Below are positions 42,460 to 50,972 of a stretch of DNA of 64,000 bases, in pieces; position 1 is the first letter of the stretch, and each line of letters starts with the position of its first letter. A program made the position numbers and the translations under genes. Under the pieces are notes generated by a model that worked only from the letters and a program-made list of their open reading frames with translations, was not told the DNA's origin and searched no databases. This stretch comes from Neisseria elongata subsp. elongata (GTDB taxonomy: Bacteria; Pseudomonadota; Gammaproteobacteria; Burkholderiales; Neisseriaceae). The stretch lies in assembly GCF_900113545.1 (NCBI RefSeq), contig NZ_FOPS01000008.1, positions 27,908 to 91,907 of the forward strand, in the 5' to 3' direction.

Positions 42460-42520
42460 AGGCCGTCTGAAAGCGCGGTTTTGGTCAAACCGATGTGTTA
42501 TTCGTGCTTTCAGACGGCCT
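42460..42520. terminator. DUS hairpin between parA and lpxB
   Basis: AGGCCGTCTGAAAGC and inverse enclose about 30 bases, just downstream of the leftward parA gene. Confidence 0.78.
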
Positions 42521-42533
42521 TTTATTCAGGCTT

Positions 42534-43301
42534 TCAAGCCAGCCGCCGCTGTAGTTCCGCCGCCAGTTCGCGGTAGGCCTGCGTGCCTTTGGCTTTGGCA
42601 TCGTACACCAGCGCGGGCATGCCGTGGCTGGGTGCCTCGGCCAGCCGCACGTTGCGCGGGATGGTGGTGGCGAAGAGTTTGCTGCCGAAGTGCTGTTGCA
42701 ATTGTTCGCCGACTTCCGCCGCCAGACGGCTGCGGCTGTCGAACATGGTGCGGACGATGCCTGTCAGGTCGAGCTTGGGGTTGATGGCCTGACGGATTTT
42801 GCGGACGGTAGCCACCAGGTCGGAAATGCCTTCGAGCGCGTAGTATTCGCACACCATGGGCACGATCACGCCGTCGGCAGCCACCAGCCCGTTCAGGGTC
42901 AGCAGGGTCAGCGTGGGCGGGCAGTCGATGAGGATGAAGTCGTAATCGTCCGCCACTTCGGCCAACGCGTTTTTCAGCCGCATTTCGCGGGCGATTTCCT
43001 GCACCAGTTCGACTTCCGCCCCGGCCAGCGCGCGGTTGGCGGCCAAGACGTGATAGCCGCCGCTGCCGCCGGTATCGACCGCCGTTTTCACGTCGGCCTC
43101 GCCCAGCAAGACATGGTAGACACCGTGCCGGATGGCGGTTTTGTCCACACCGCTGCCCGTGGTGGCGTTGCCCTGCGGGTCGAGGTCTACCACCAAAACG
43201 CGGCGGCCGTCGGCGGCCAGCGAGGCCGCAAGGTTGACGGCGGTGGTGGTTTTGCCTACGCCGCCTTTTTGGTTGGCAATGGCGATAATATGTGCGCTCA
43301 T
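42534..43301 (-). CDS. parA: ParA/Soj-type chromosome-partition ATPase
   Basis: A 255-residue cytoplasmic ATPase of the Soj/ParA type that, with ParB on parS sites, segregates the chromosome origin. The deviant Walker A KGGVGKTT lies at 12-19, followed by VLVVDLDPQGNATTGSG, then LIDCPPTLTLLTLNGLVAADGVIVPMVCEYYALEG. The ATG at 43301 is used because the protein then begins MSAHIIAIANQKGGVGKTT. No parB is adjacent here, where the next gene downstream is lpxB, unlike the common parA-parB arrangement. The family assignment is firm, the gene name less so. Confidence 0.86.
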   Translation of the reverse strand: MSAHIIAIANQKGGVGKTTTAVNLAASLAADGRRVLVVDLDPQGNATTGSGVDKTAIRHGVYHVLLGEADVKTAVDTGGSGGYHVLAANRALAGAEVELVQEIAREMRLKNALAEVADDYDFILIDCPPTLTLLTLNGLVAADGVIVPMVCEYYALEGISDLVATVRKIRQAINPKLDLTGIVRTMFDSRSRLAAEVGEQLQQHFGSKLFATTIPRNVRLAEAPSHGMPALVYDAKAKGTQAYRELAAELQRRLA

Positions 43302-43376
43302 GGTTTGGTCGGCCCGTTTGTGTTTCGAAACGGCGGATTGTACCGTTATTTGCCGCCGCCCGAAACAGACCGCGCA

Positions 43377-43407
43377 AGGCCGTCTGAAAGACGGTTTCAG
43401 ACGGCCT
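43377..43407. repeat. DUS inverted pair upstream of parA
   Basis: AGGCCGTCTGAAAGACGG and its inverse lie in the divergent region between parA and the lipoprotein gene. Confidence 0.78.
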
Positions 43408-43468
43408 GCCGTTTCTTTATAATGACGCGGCTTGATATCCGCACCCATATCCCCGAAAGGAAAACCCC

Positions 43469-43972
43469 ATGAAGAAATACCTGCCGGTTTTGCTGCTTGC
43501 CGCCCTGTCCGCCTGCGGCGGCCAGCCTGCCGAAAATGTCGAACAGCCGCCGAAACCCGAATTTACCGTCAAATTCCTCGATATTTCGGTGCTGGTGCCG
43601 AAGCTGCCTTTGGGTGAACCGAAAATCAGCGAGGGGCAGGACGGCGAAAAAACCTACCGCTATCCGATTAACGGCCTGCCGGAAGACAATTTTGTCGAAA
43701 TCAGCGGCAAATTCCCGGAAAACATGCATGCGGTTAACGGCCGGTGTATGGAAGACCCGGCTGCCGGTTGGGCGCAAGGCAGCGTCTGCCGCGACCTGTT
43801 CGACAAACTGACCGCCGCCGTAACCGCCAAGCCCGACATTATCGGCAACTACCTGCTCAGCCACGGCGGTTTGCAGCCCGTGTCGGAACAACGCACTTAC
43901 GGCGCGGTTCAAGACGGACGTTTCGTGTTCGACGTAGACCGCAAAGGCATGTTCTCGCTGCGCCGCCGCTAA
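43469..43972 (+). CDS. Hypothetical lipoprotein, 167 residues
   Basis: A 167-residue predicted lipoprotein. Signal peptide MKKYLPVLLLAALSAC with lipobox LSAC and Cys at 16, followed by GGQPAENVEQPPKPEF, a proline-rich spacer. The mature part (FTVKFLDISVLVPKLPLGEPKISEGQDGEKTYRYPINGLPEDNFVEISGKFP) is polar and looks beta-rich. I do not recognise the family. Two cysteines in RCMEDPA and VCRDLF could form a disulfide. DUS follow the stop. It is a candidate surface or periplasmic lipoprotein. Confidence 0.78.
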   Translation: MKKYLPVLLLAALSACGGQPAENVEQPPKPEFTVKFLDISVLVPKLPLGEPKISEGQDGEKTYRYPINGLPEDNFVEISGKFPENMHAVNGRCMEDPAAGWAQGSVCRDLFDKLTAAVTAKPDIIGNYLLSHGGLQPVSEQRTYGAVQDGRFVFDVDRKGMFSLRRR

Positions 43973-43979
43973 ACGGCTT

Positions 43980-44011
43980 GAGGCCGTCTGAAACCTGTTT
44001 TCAGACGGCCT
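43980..44011. terminator. DUS hairpin after the lipoprotein gene
   Basis: GAGGCCGTCTGAAACC and inverse, seven bases beyond the stop of the lipoprotein gene. Confidence 0.8.
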
Positions 44012-44200
44012 TTCCATCACGGCAAGCCCTTGCCTAAACCCAACCGCCCGCCGAACGGCGGACAACCGTCCCGAAAACAGGCAAACATCCGACCCCGCAC
44101 GCGGCCAAGCCCTTCACCGGCACACAGGCCGTCTGAAAGCACCCGACCCGCATAGCCGAACGCCGTTCCGGCACAATAAAAACACCACGAGGCTGAAACC

Positions 44201-44698
44201 ATGATGCCAAACCAAACACCCGACTCCGTCCTCCATCTGCTGACCGCCCGCCTCGCCGCCCGAGGTCTTACCGTCAGTTGCGCCGAATCCTGCACCGGCG
44301 GCCTGCTGGCGGCGGAATTCACCCGCCTGCCCGGCAGCTCCGCCTGGTTTGAAACAGGCTTCGTTACTTATAGCAACGAAGCGAAACAACGTCTGTTGGG
44401 CGTTTCCGCCGACAGCCTGCGGCAATACGGCGCAGTCAGCGAAGCCGTGGTGCACGAAATGGCGGCGGGGGCACGGCAGGCGGCGGATGCCGACTACGCC
44501 CTCAGCATTTCGGGCATCGCCGGCCCGGACGGCGGCAGCCCCGAAAAACCCGTCGGCACCGTCTGCTTCGGCCTTGCCGACCGTCAAACCACCTATGCCC
44601 GCACCGCCCGCTTCAACGGCAACCGCGACGAAATACGGCGGCAGGCCGTCGATTTCGCCCTCGCGTTCCTCAACGAAACCCTGTCATCTGCACAATAA
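44201..44698 (+). CDS. pncC: PncC/CinA C-terminal family nicotinamide-nucleotide amidase
   Basis: A 165-residue single-domain CinA-C protein that deamidates NMN to nicotinate mononucleotide in the pyridine nucleotide cycle. Family motifs are LTVSCAESCTGGLLAAEFTRLPGSSAWFETGFVTYSNEAKQRLLGVS, with the serine and lysine region of CinA-C, and ALSISGIAGPDGGSPEKPVGTVCFGL. It starts MMPNQTPDSVLHLLTARLAARG and has the full length of the stand-alone form. The upstream 140 bases hold a DUS at about 44128. Confidence 0.9.
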   Translation: MMPNQTPDSVLHLLTARLAARGLTVSCAESCTGGLLAAEFTRLPGSSAWFETGFVTYSNEAKQRLLGVSADSLRQYGAVSEAVVHEMAAGARQAADADYALSISGIAGPDGGSPEKPVGTVCFGLADRQTTYARTARFNGNRDEIRRQAVDFALAFLNETLSSAQ

Positions 44699-44832
44699 GC
44701 AGGCAGAAATGTGATATTCATATTTATTTCGAAAATTTAACGGTTTACACCCGATTTTATACTAGACTTTCCCCACACAATCCCTTACCATCCGCCCTCT
44801 TTTTTCAGTATCACACACCACCACACACAACC

Positions 44833-45708
44833 ATGCTCGATAATTACCGGCTGCCGGCCCGTTGCGCCGTCGTAGCCACGTCTACAAGTTCCCTTGACGA
44901 AATCGCATCGGATGACGACCTGCTCTACATCCTGCGCCTGAACATCCATATGGACGGCATCGTCTATTCAGACGGCCTCGACCTGCACCCCGATGCCTTC
45001 TACCTCTGGCAGGTCGAAACGCCCGACGACGCGGCCACCACTTCGCCGCCGGCGGAAAAAACCATCAGAAGGCAGTTTGCCGAACTGCGCGACCTCGGCT
45101 ACCGCGAAGTCATCGTAACCACCTTGAGCGGCAAAATCAGCGGCGCGGCCGACATCATCCGCAAAGTGGCGGTGGAAATGGCGCGCGAAATCACCGTTTA
45201 CGTCGTCGATACCGGCACGGCCTGCATGCCCGAAGGCCATTTCGCGCTCGAAGCGCTGAAACTGCTGCACCTGGGCTTTGCCCCCGCCGACGTCGTGGCG
45301 CACCTCGAACGATTGAAGCCCACCGCCGAAATCATATTCAGCGTGCACAACACACGCCAACTGCGCCGCCAAAGCCACCTGAATCCGACCGAGAAATTCT
45401 TTGCCGGACTGCTGGACCTGAAGCCCGTCCTGCGTTTCCGCGACGGCGAATTTTCACGGCTGGATGTCGGCAGAAAGACCGAAAACACCTTGGATGCCTT
45501 GGTCGATGCCGTCAAAAAGCAGACTCACGGCAAACACGTCCGCGCCTACGGCCTCTACGGCGGCAACCGCGACCTTTACGAGCAGTTGGCGCAAAAGCTG
45601 AAAGACAAAACCGGCTTGAAAATGACCGGCTTTCCGATTTCGCCCGTTATCGGCGCGCACCTCGGCCCCGATGCCGTCGGTGTCGGCTGGGTGGAAGAAT
45701 TGATGTGA
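44833..45708 (+). CDS. DegV-family fatty-acid-binding protein
   Basis: A 291-residue DegV/FakB-type protein that binds a fatty acid and may present it to a kinase. The family pattern is seen in VATSTSSLDEIASDDDLLYILRLNIHMDGI (N-terminal TDSxxDL-like region), EVIVTTLSGKISGAADIIRKV, VYVVDTGTACMPEG, and FPISPVIGAHLGPDAVGVGW, the last being the GxHxGPGA-like lipid-site loop. FakA-like partners are not in the window. DUS in the gene give YSDGLDLH. Confidence 0.87.
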   Translation: MLDNYRLPARCAVVATSTSSLDEIASDDDLLYILRLNIHMDGIVYSDGLDLHPDAFYLWQVETPDDAATTSPPAEKTIRRQFAELRDLGYREVIVTTLSGKISGAADIIRKVAVEMAREITVYVVDTGTACMPEGHFALEALKLLHLGFAPADVVAHLERLKPTAEIIFSVHNTRQLRRQSHLNPTEKFFAGLLDLKPVLRFRDGEFSRLDVGRKTENTLDALVDAVKKQTHGKHVRAYGLYGGNRDLYEQLAQKLKDKTGLKMTGFPISPVIGAHLGPDAVGVGWVEELM

Positions 45709-45762
45709 TTCCCGCCTGTCCGGCACCATCGTAGCAGCCGGCACTGTTCCCTCATCGTCAAA

Positions 45763-45794
45763 AGGCCGTCTGAAAATATATTTTCAGACGGCCT
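45763..45794. terminator. Bidirectional DUS hairpin
   Basis: AGGCCGTCTGAAAATA and inverse between the convergent degV-type gene and the next minus-strand gene. Confidence 0.82.
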
Positions 45795-45815
45795 CCATCT
45801 TTCCGGCATCTTTAT

Positions 45816-46430
45816 TTAATCATCGAAACAGGCTTCATACAGCGGCAGCAGCGCGCGCACCGTATCCGCAATCCAGGCCGCGCTGTCGGTTTTGCCCAAA
45901 TCGGCGCGTTCGATATGGCGGCCGATGCAGAAGAAATCGTCTTTGCCGTCCAACACGGGCACGCCGCTTTGCGCCACGGTCGGATAATCGGCATATTCGT
46001 CGTCCGCACCGTGCCAAATATCGAAAGCCGCATAACGTTCGGTTTCCAAAACATCCAGCCAGCGGTTGTACTGCGGCAGGGCGATGGGCGAAACATCGGC
46101 CTTGTAGCAATGCCAGTCCAGGCTGACGGTCAGCCGGCGGCGGTTGAGCAACACCGACAAAATCGCCGCCGCATCGCTGTATTGCGCGTATTTGAAATAG
46201 GCGAAAAAATGCGCCCGCACCTGCCAGCCGTTGCACCAGCGTTCGATGTGCGGCGGGGCGAACGGCGCACCCAAATCTTCCGCCACCTGCCGAATCAAGG
46301 CCTGCCAATCCTGCCACGCCGCCTTGTAGTCGGCTTTGATTTGCGGAATCGACTCCGGCTGGTATTTTTTCAACTGGGAAAACTGGTAAAACGGGATGTC
46401 GAACAGTTCGCTGTGTTTCGGCGTCAGCAT
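45816..46430 (-). CDS. HI_0552-family protein of uncertain function
   Basis: A 204-residue cytoplasmic protein beginning MLTPKHSELFDIPFYQFSQLKKYQPESIPQIKADYKAAWQDWQALIRQV. It resembles the family named 'glucose-6-phosphate 1-dehydrogenase family' after HI_0552, although no Rossmann motif of G6PD is visible, so the name should not be taken as function. Tryptophans and charged residues are abundant (WCNGWQVRAHFFAYFKYAQYSDAAAIL). AGGAGCAGGC precedes the ATG at 46430; the longer open frame upstream is less likely. A dRS3 repeat lies about 100 bases upstream. Confidence 0.68.
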   Translation of the reverse strand: MLTPKHSELFDIPFYQFSQLKKYQPESIPQIKADYKAAWQDWQALIRQVAEDLGAPFAPPHIERWCNGWQVRAHFFAYFKYAQYSDAAAILSVLLNRRRLTVSLDWHCYKADVSPIALPQYNRWLDVLETERYAAFDIWHGADDEYADYPTVAQSGVPVLDGKDDFFCIGRHIERADLGKTDSAAWIADTVRALLPLYEACFDD

Positions 46431-46527
46431 GATGCCTGCTCCTTTTGCGGTGAATTGAAACGGCCAATATCCGATTGCCGTCATCGGCTTGCGGCAGCCC
46501 TGCATATTTCCGGCAACCCAAATCCGG

Positions 46528-46547
46528 ATTCCCGCCTGCGCGGGAAT
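46528..46547. repeat. dRS3 repeat (ATTCCC-N8-GGGAAT)
   Basis: ATTCCC at 46528-46533 and GGGAAT at 46542-46547 with eight bases between. This 20-base element is common in Neisseria genomes and is a reported target of filamentous phage integration. It is the only copy seen here. Confidence 0.8.
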
Positions 46548-46590
46548 AGCGGTACGGCCTTACTATATCCTGTATCGGTTCTGCGGCGGG

Positions 46591-46622
46591 AAGGCCGTCT
46601 GAAAACGGCTTTCAGACGGCCT
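46591..46622. terminator. DUS hairpin after mtgA
   Basis: AAGGCCGTCTGAAAACGG and inverse, directly downstream of the leftward mtgA gene. Confidence 0.78.
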
Positions 46623-46626
46623 CTTC

Positions 46627-47310
46627 CTATTCTTCCGGCAGTTCAGCCGAACCCATGCGTTTCAAAATGATGTTGGTTTTGGCGCGCAGGCGTTTGCTGT
46701 TCGGGTTGTCGGCGTAGAACAACGGGGCGGGAACGCGGGCGGCCAGGGCGGCGGCCTGTTGTTTGCTCAGGGTGGCGGCGGGTTTGCGGTAAAAACGCTG
46801 CGAGGCGGCTTCCGCACCGAATACGCCGTAATCCCATTCGATAACGTTGAGGTAGAGTTCGAAGATGCGGTCTTTGTCGGTGGTGGCTTCGAGCATGGCG
46901 GTGATGGCGGCTTCCTCGCCTTTGCGGATGTAGCTCTGCCATTCGTTGAGGAACAGGTTTTTGGCAAGCTGCTGGCTGATGGTCGAGCCGCCACCTTTGA
47001 TACGGCCGCTTTGTTCGTTGCGGCGCATGGCGTTGCGTATGCCGTTCCAGTCGAAACCGTCGTGTTCGGCAAAGGCCGCGTCTTCCGAGGCAATCAGTGC
47101 CTTTTTCAGATTGACGGAGATGCGGTTGTAGGGAACCCAGCGGTAGTCCAAAGCCACTTCCCGCCCTTCACTGCGGAGTTCGTTCATCCGCATAGTCATA
47201 AACGCGCTGTGGTGCGGGGCGACGGCGCGATAGGTCAATATGCTGCCGTAAACATAGGCGTTAAACAGGATGAAGGCGGCAAAAGGTAATGCAATCAACC
47301 ATTTCAACAT
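46627..47310 (-). CDS. mtgA: MtgA, monofunctional peptidoglycan glycosyltransferase
   Basis: A 227-residue GT51 enzyme that polymerises lipid II into glycan strands. One N-terminal membrane anchor (MLKWLIALPFAAFILFNAYVYGSILTY) is followed by the GT51 domain with motif 1 ALIASEDAAFAEHDGFDWNGI (catalytic Glu), GGGSTISQQLAKNLFL (motif 2), RKGEEAAITAMLE and ELYLNVIEWDYGVFGAEAAS. The ATG at 47310 starts the protein; the open frame upstream lies in aroE. It begins two bases after the aroE stop, so the two form an operon, joined by a DUS. Confidence 0.92.
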   Translation of the reverse strand: MLKWLIALPFAAFILFNAYVYGSILTYRAVAPHHSAFMTMRMNELRSEGREVALDYRWVPYNRISVNLKKALIASEDAAFAEHDGFDWNGIRNAMRRNEQSGRIKGGGSTISQQLAKNLFLNEWQSYIRKGEEAAITAMLEATTDKDRIFELYLNVIEWDYGVFGAEAASQRFYRKPAATLSKQQAAALAARVPAPLFYADNPNSKRLRAKTNIILKRMGSAELPEE

Positions 47311-47312
47311 TT

Positions 47313-48122
47313 TCAGACGGCCTCTCTCAATGTTTTGATAACGGGTTCGACATCGGGCGAAAACCCGCGCCACAGACGGTAGGATTCGGCGGCCTGACCG
47401 ACCAGCATGCCCAAGCCGTCTGAAACCCTGTCCGCGCCGTTTCGGCGTGCCAGACGCATAAAGGCGGTCGGCTCGCGGCCGTAAACCATATCGTAGGCCA
47501 GTTCGCAATGTTCGAAAACGGCGGGGGATACATCGGGGGCTTGCCCGTTCAAGCCGCCCGACGTGCCGTTGATGACGATGTCGAAGCCTTCCGCCGCGTC
47601 TGCCAAAGCGCAAGACAACACGCCGAATTGTTCCGCCAACTCATGCGCTTTGGACGGCGTGCGGTTGGCAACGGTAACGGCGGCGGGTTCTTGCGCCAGC
47701 AACGGCTGCAGCACGCCGCGCACCGCGCCGCCCGCACCCAACACCAAAATCCGTTTGCCGCGCAGGGAAACGTTTTGACGGGCGATGTCCCGCACCAAAC
47801 CGACGCCGTCGGTGTTGTCGGCTTTCAGACGGCCGTCTGAAAGCCGTATCAGCGTATTGGCCGCACCTGCCGCTGCGGCGCGTTCGGACAACTCGTCCGC
47901 CAACGCGAAGGCTTCGGTTTTAAACGGCAGGGTAACATTCGCCCCCGCGCCGCCCGAAGCAAAAAACGCCCGCACCGCCGGCGCGAAGCCGCCGATGTCG
48001 GCCAGACGGCGGCCGTATTCGATTTCCACCCCTTCCTGAGCGGCAAACAGCTGGTGGATTTCGGGCGATCTGCTGTGGGCAATCGGATTGCCGAACACGG
48101 CGTATTGCGAAACGGATGTCAT
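47313..48122 (-). CDS. aroE: AroE, shikimate dehydrogenase
   Basis: NADPH-dependent reduction of 3-dehydroshikimate in aromatic amino acid synthesis. The 269-residue product has [19 protein letters not shown] (substrate site), [21 protein letters not shown] with the catalytic Lys, [13 protein letters not shown] (Asp), and [16 protein letters not shown], the NADP loop. It ends with EAV and stop written in a DUS. Only two bases separate the stop from the mtgA ATG. The gene is preceded by ampG on the far side (start 48122). Confidence 0.94.
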   Translation of the reverse strand: MTSVSQYAVFGNPIAHSRSPEIHQLFAAQEGVEIEYGRRLADIGGFAPAVRAFFASGGAGANVTLPFKTEAFALADELSERAAAAGAANTLIRLSDGRLKADNTDGVGLVRDIARQNVSLRGKRILVLGAGGAVRGVLQPLLAQEPAAVTVANRTPSKAHELAEQFGVLSCALADAAEGFDIVINGTSGGLNGQAPDVSPAVFEHCELAYDMVYGREPTAFMRLARRNGADRVSDGLGMLVGQAAESYRLWRGFSPDVEPVIKTLREAV

Positions 48123-48144
48123 GTCTTTCCTTTGCAGACGGTTT

Positions 48145-49668
48145 TCAGACGGCCTCAGCCTGACGGTAGATTTTCTTATCGACCCAATACACCAGCAACA
48201 GCACCGGCAGGCCGATCAGCGCGGTAAACAGGAAAAAGCCCGGGTAGCCGATTTTGCTCACAATCGTGCCGGAATAGCCGCCCAGCGTTTTCGGCAGCAA
48301 GGTCATCAGCGAACTGAAAATGGCGTATTGTACGGCGGTAAAACGGATATTCGTCAACGAAGAGAGGAAGGCGACGAACACCGCACCCGCCAGCCCCGAA
48401 GCCAAATTGTCGAAGCCGACCGCCAAATACATAAACAGCACGTCGTGCCCGCGATAAGCCAGCGTGATGAACAACAGATTGGTAGCCGAAGCCAGTACCG
48501 CGCCGGCCATCATCATCTTCATCAGCGAAAACCGCTGCGACAGCAGCCCGCCGAGGAAACCGCCCGCCACCGCCATCACCACGCCGAAGGTTTTCACCGC
48601 CGCCGCGATTTCGTTTTTGCTAAACCCCATTTCCTGATAAAACACATTGGAAATCACCCCGGCCACAATATCCGAAATGCGGTACAGCCCGATTAAAGCC
48701 AAAAGCAGAAGGGCCGAACGGCCGTAACGCCGGAAAAAATCGGCCACGGGCGTTACCCAGGTATCGACGGCCAACTGCTTGGGCACGATTTTCAGCCACA
48801 CCAAAACCGCACCGGCCAGCCCCGCCGCACCCACCGACATCGTCAGGCGGGCCGCCTCAACCAGCAAGCCCAACAGCGCGTCGTCCTGCTTCGAAAACAA
48901 ACCGCCGAACCAGGAAAACATTGCCGCAAATGCCGACACGGAACCGAGGAACAGCACAATCAGGCGCAGGCTGTCCGCCAAACTCCGCCGCTTGTCCGCA
49001 CGGGCGGCCACTTCCGGCTCGCGCATCAGCAAAACCGTCGCCATGCCCACCGCCATCACCGCCGCCATCAGCAAATACGTCTGCTGCCACGCGGCATACA
49101 CATAATGCCCCGACTTCGACCCGAGCGTTTCCGCCGCATACAGCGCGCCCGCGCCGGAAACAATCATGCCGACGCGGTACCCCGCATTGTAAGTGGCCGA
49201 CGTTACTGACTGCATCGCCGTATCGTCCCCCGCCGCCTCGATGCGGTAGGCATCGATAACGACATCCTGCGTGGCCGAAGAAAAGCCGAGCAGCACCGCC
49301 GCCGCTGCCATCACCGCCAAAGCACCGGGCTGCGCCGGATCGACCATCGCCATCCAAACGATGGCCGACGCCACGGCCGCCTGCGACAACAGCAGCCAGG
49401 AACGCCGCCAACCCAGCCGCCCCAAAACAGGCAGCGGCAACGAATCGATTAACGGTGCCCAAACGAATTTGAACGAATAAGCCAACGCCGCCCAGCTGAA
49501 CATCGTTACCATATCGCGCGACACGCCGGCCTCGCTCAACCACAGCGACAAGCTGGAAAAAATCAGCATAATCGGCACACCGGCGGAAAATCCGAGGAAA
49601 AACAGCACGACGGCGCGCGGGTCGGTATAAACGGCGGCGGCATGCAGCCAGCTGGAAGATTGTTTCAT
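48145..49668 (-). CDS. ampG: AmpG-family muropeptide permease
   Basis: A 507-residue MFS-type transporter that brings anhydro-muropeptides into the cytoplasm for recycling. It starts [94 protein letters not shown], the hallmark AmpG N-terminus. About 12-14 membrane helices follow. The product ends QAEAV-stop, with the last codons in a DUS. The partner nagZ is in the window (57181-58266), which completes part of the peptidoglycan recycling route. Minus strand, next to aroE. Confidence 0.92.
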   Translation of the reverse strand: MKQSSSWLHAAAVYTDPRAVVLFFLGFSAGVPIMLIFSSLSLWLSEAGVSRDMVTMFSWAALAYSFKFVWAPLIDSLPLPVLGRLGWRRSWLLLSQAAVASAIVWMAMVDPAQPGALAVMAAAAVLLGFSSATQDVVIDAYRIEAAGDDTAMQSVTSATYNAGYRVGMIVSGAGALYAAETLGSKSGHYVYAAWQQTYLLMAAVMAVGMATVLLMREPEVAARADKRRSLADSLRLIVLFLGSVSAFAAMFSWFGGLFSKQDDALLGLLVEAARLTMSVGAAGLAGAVLVWLKIVPKQLAVDTWVTPVADFFRRYGRSALLLLALIGLYRISDIVAGVISNVFYQEMGFSKNEIAAAVKTFGVVMAVAGGFLGGLLSQRFSLMKMMMAGAVLASATNLLFITLAYRGHDVLFMYLAVGFDNLASGLAGAVFVAFLSSLTNIRFTAVQYAIFSSLMTLLPKTLGGYSGTIVSKIGYPGFFLFTALIGLPVLLLVYWVDKKIYRQAEAV

Positions 49669-49714
49669 GTTGCGAATTTCAAAAAGCCGAACGGCGGAAG
49701 GCCGCATTGTAACA

Positions 49715-49742
49715 AAGGCCGTCTGAAAATTCAGACGGCCTT
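49715..49742. repeat. Tight DUS inverted pair
   Basis: AAGGCCGTCTGAAAATTCAG with its inverse, loop of only two bases, in the region between the ampG start and the next gene. Confidence 0.75.
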
Positions 49743-49831
49743 GCGGGTTTTAACTTTTACCGGCGTTTCGTTCCGTTTTGACGGCCATACCGTTTTCATT
49801 CTGCCGAAGCTGCATTTTCAGACGGCCCCTC

Positions 49832-50491
49832 TCATTCAAAAGTAAATGTAAACGGAATGGAGAATGTTGTATCTACCGGCTGCCCACCCCGTATGGCGGG
49901 AAGATAAATCCCCTCCAATGCCGCCTTGCGGGCGGCCCTCTCCAACCTGAAAGGCCTGTTTTCCATTTGGGAATCAGACAGGACTTTTGCCGAAACGACC
50001 TTCCCCTCCGGTGAGACATGCACCGCTATGCGGACAGTCCCCTCCTCATCCTCATCGGCCGATGCGGCAGGATAGTGCGGAGCCGGCAGGACATAGGCCT
50101 TGCCCGCGCGGTTGTCGCCCGGGCCGTAAAACCAATAAACATATTCGGCATAAGATTTCACCGGTTTGCAGACTGTTTGCCCATCCTCTGCCATTTCACA
50201 CAATTTCGGCGGCGTAAACTGCGGCTGCCCCGCATCGGCAACGGCCTGCCTACGCAATGCCGGATTGCCCGACTTCCCTTCCTGCCACACGCGGCGTTTT
50301 ACCCTGCCCTTCTCGTCTATATCGAGCAGCATGACCAGCTCGGCACCCGCCGCGCCGTCCTGGGTCGGCAATATTTTCAATACGGGCAGCTGAACACGAT
50401 CGCGTTTCCGCAACTGCTGCGCCGTATCGGCCGCCTGCACGCTGTATGCCGAGAGGGCGGATAAAACAAAAATCGAAAAATATTTCTTCAT
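49832..50491 (-). CDS. Exported TonB-like C-terminal-domain protein
   Basis: A 219-residue exported protein with signal peptide MKKYFSIFVLSALSAYSVQA. The mature part contains two stretches reminiscent of TonB C-terminal domains (AELVMLLDIDEKGRVKRRVWQEGKSGNPALRRQAVADAGQPQFTPPKL and VRIAVHVSPEGKVVSAKVLSDSQMENRPFRLERAARKAALEGIYLPAIRGGQPVDTTFSIPFTFTF). No TonB-type membrane anchor is present. A ribosome binding site AAGGTGA precedes the ATG at 50491. A role in envelope energy transduction is possible but not shown. Confidence 0.72.
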   Translation of the reverse strand: MKKYFSIFVLSALSAYSVQAADTAQQLRKRDRVQLPVLKILPTQDGAAGAELVMLLDIDEKGRVKRRVWQEGKSGNPALRRQAVADAGQPQFTPPKLCEMAEDGQTVCKPVKSYAEYVYWFYGPGDNRAGKAYVLPAPHYPAASADEDEEGTVRIAVHVSPEGKVVSAKVLSDSQMENRPFRLERAARKAALEGIYLPAIRGGQPVDTTFSIPFTFTFE

Positions 50492-50665
50492 AACAATCAC
50501 CTTGCACTTTCTTCTATTCAAATGTAACGAAAGCGGCGGACAATGTCATGCAGTCCGCGTACCTTTGTGCCGCAATACTCAAAAAAAGGGGAGGTAAATA
50601 GTAAATCATACAGAAACGGCGCATGACAAGTTCCTCAGATGTGATGTCGCAATGAAAAAACAAAG

Positions 50666-50708
50666 GAGGCCGTCTGAAAAAACAATACTCTGCTTTTCAG
50701 ACGGCCTC
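50666..50708. terminator. DUS hairpin between unrelated genes
   Basis: GAGGCCGTCTGAAAA and inverse, downstream of the small minus-strand gene at 50731-50946. Confidence 0.78.
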
Positions 50709-50730
50709 TGCTTGCAGGCTGCAAATGCCT

Positions 50731-50946
50731 TTATCCTTGGTATGGGTTTTCCACCCCGGCCACCAGGGCGGCAAGGTATTCGCGCAGCTGTTCCTCTCCG
50801 CAGCCCATCAGCAGGGCATCCTCAAACGCATCTTGCGCCAGCTGGAAGAGTTCGGTCATATTTTCGTTCATGACTTTGATTTTTTCGGTGCAGGAAACGA
50901 TGCTGCCGTCGTCGCCGTACCATTTCGGCATGTCGGGCATGGCCAT
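50731..50946 (-). CDS. Small conserved-looking protein, 71 residues
   Basis: A 71-residue acidic protein: MAMPDMPKWYGDDGSIVSCTEKIKVMNENMTELFQLAQDAFEDALLMGCGEEQLREYLAALVAGVENPYQG. No signal peptide. A regular helical pattern is seen from about residue 25 on. It lies just downstream of the NlpC/P60 gene on the same strand, 26 bases away, with AGGAGTCTG upstream of the ATG, so it may be co-transcribed. Family not recognised. Confidence 0.62.
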   Translation of the reverse strand: MAMPDMPKWYGDDGSIVSCTEKIKVMNENMTELFQLAQDAFEDALLMGCGEEQLREYLAALVAGVENPYQG

Positions 50947-50972
50947 ATTTCAGACTCCTCTATCCTTATGGT

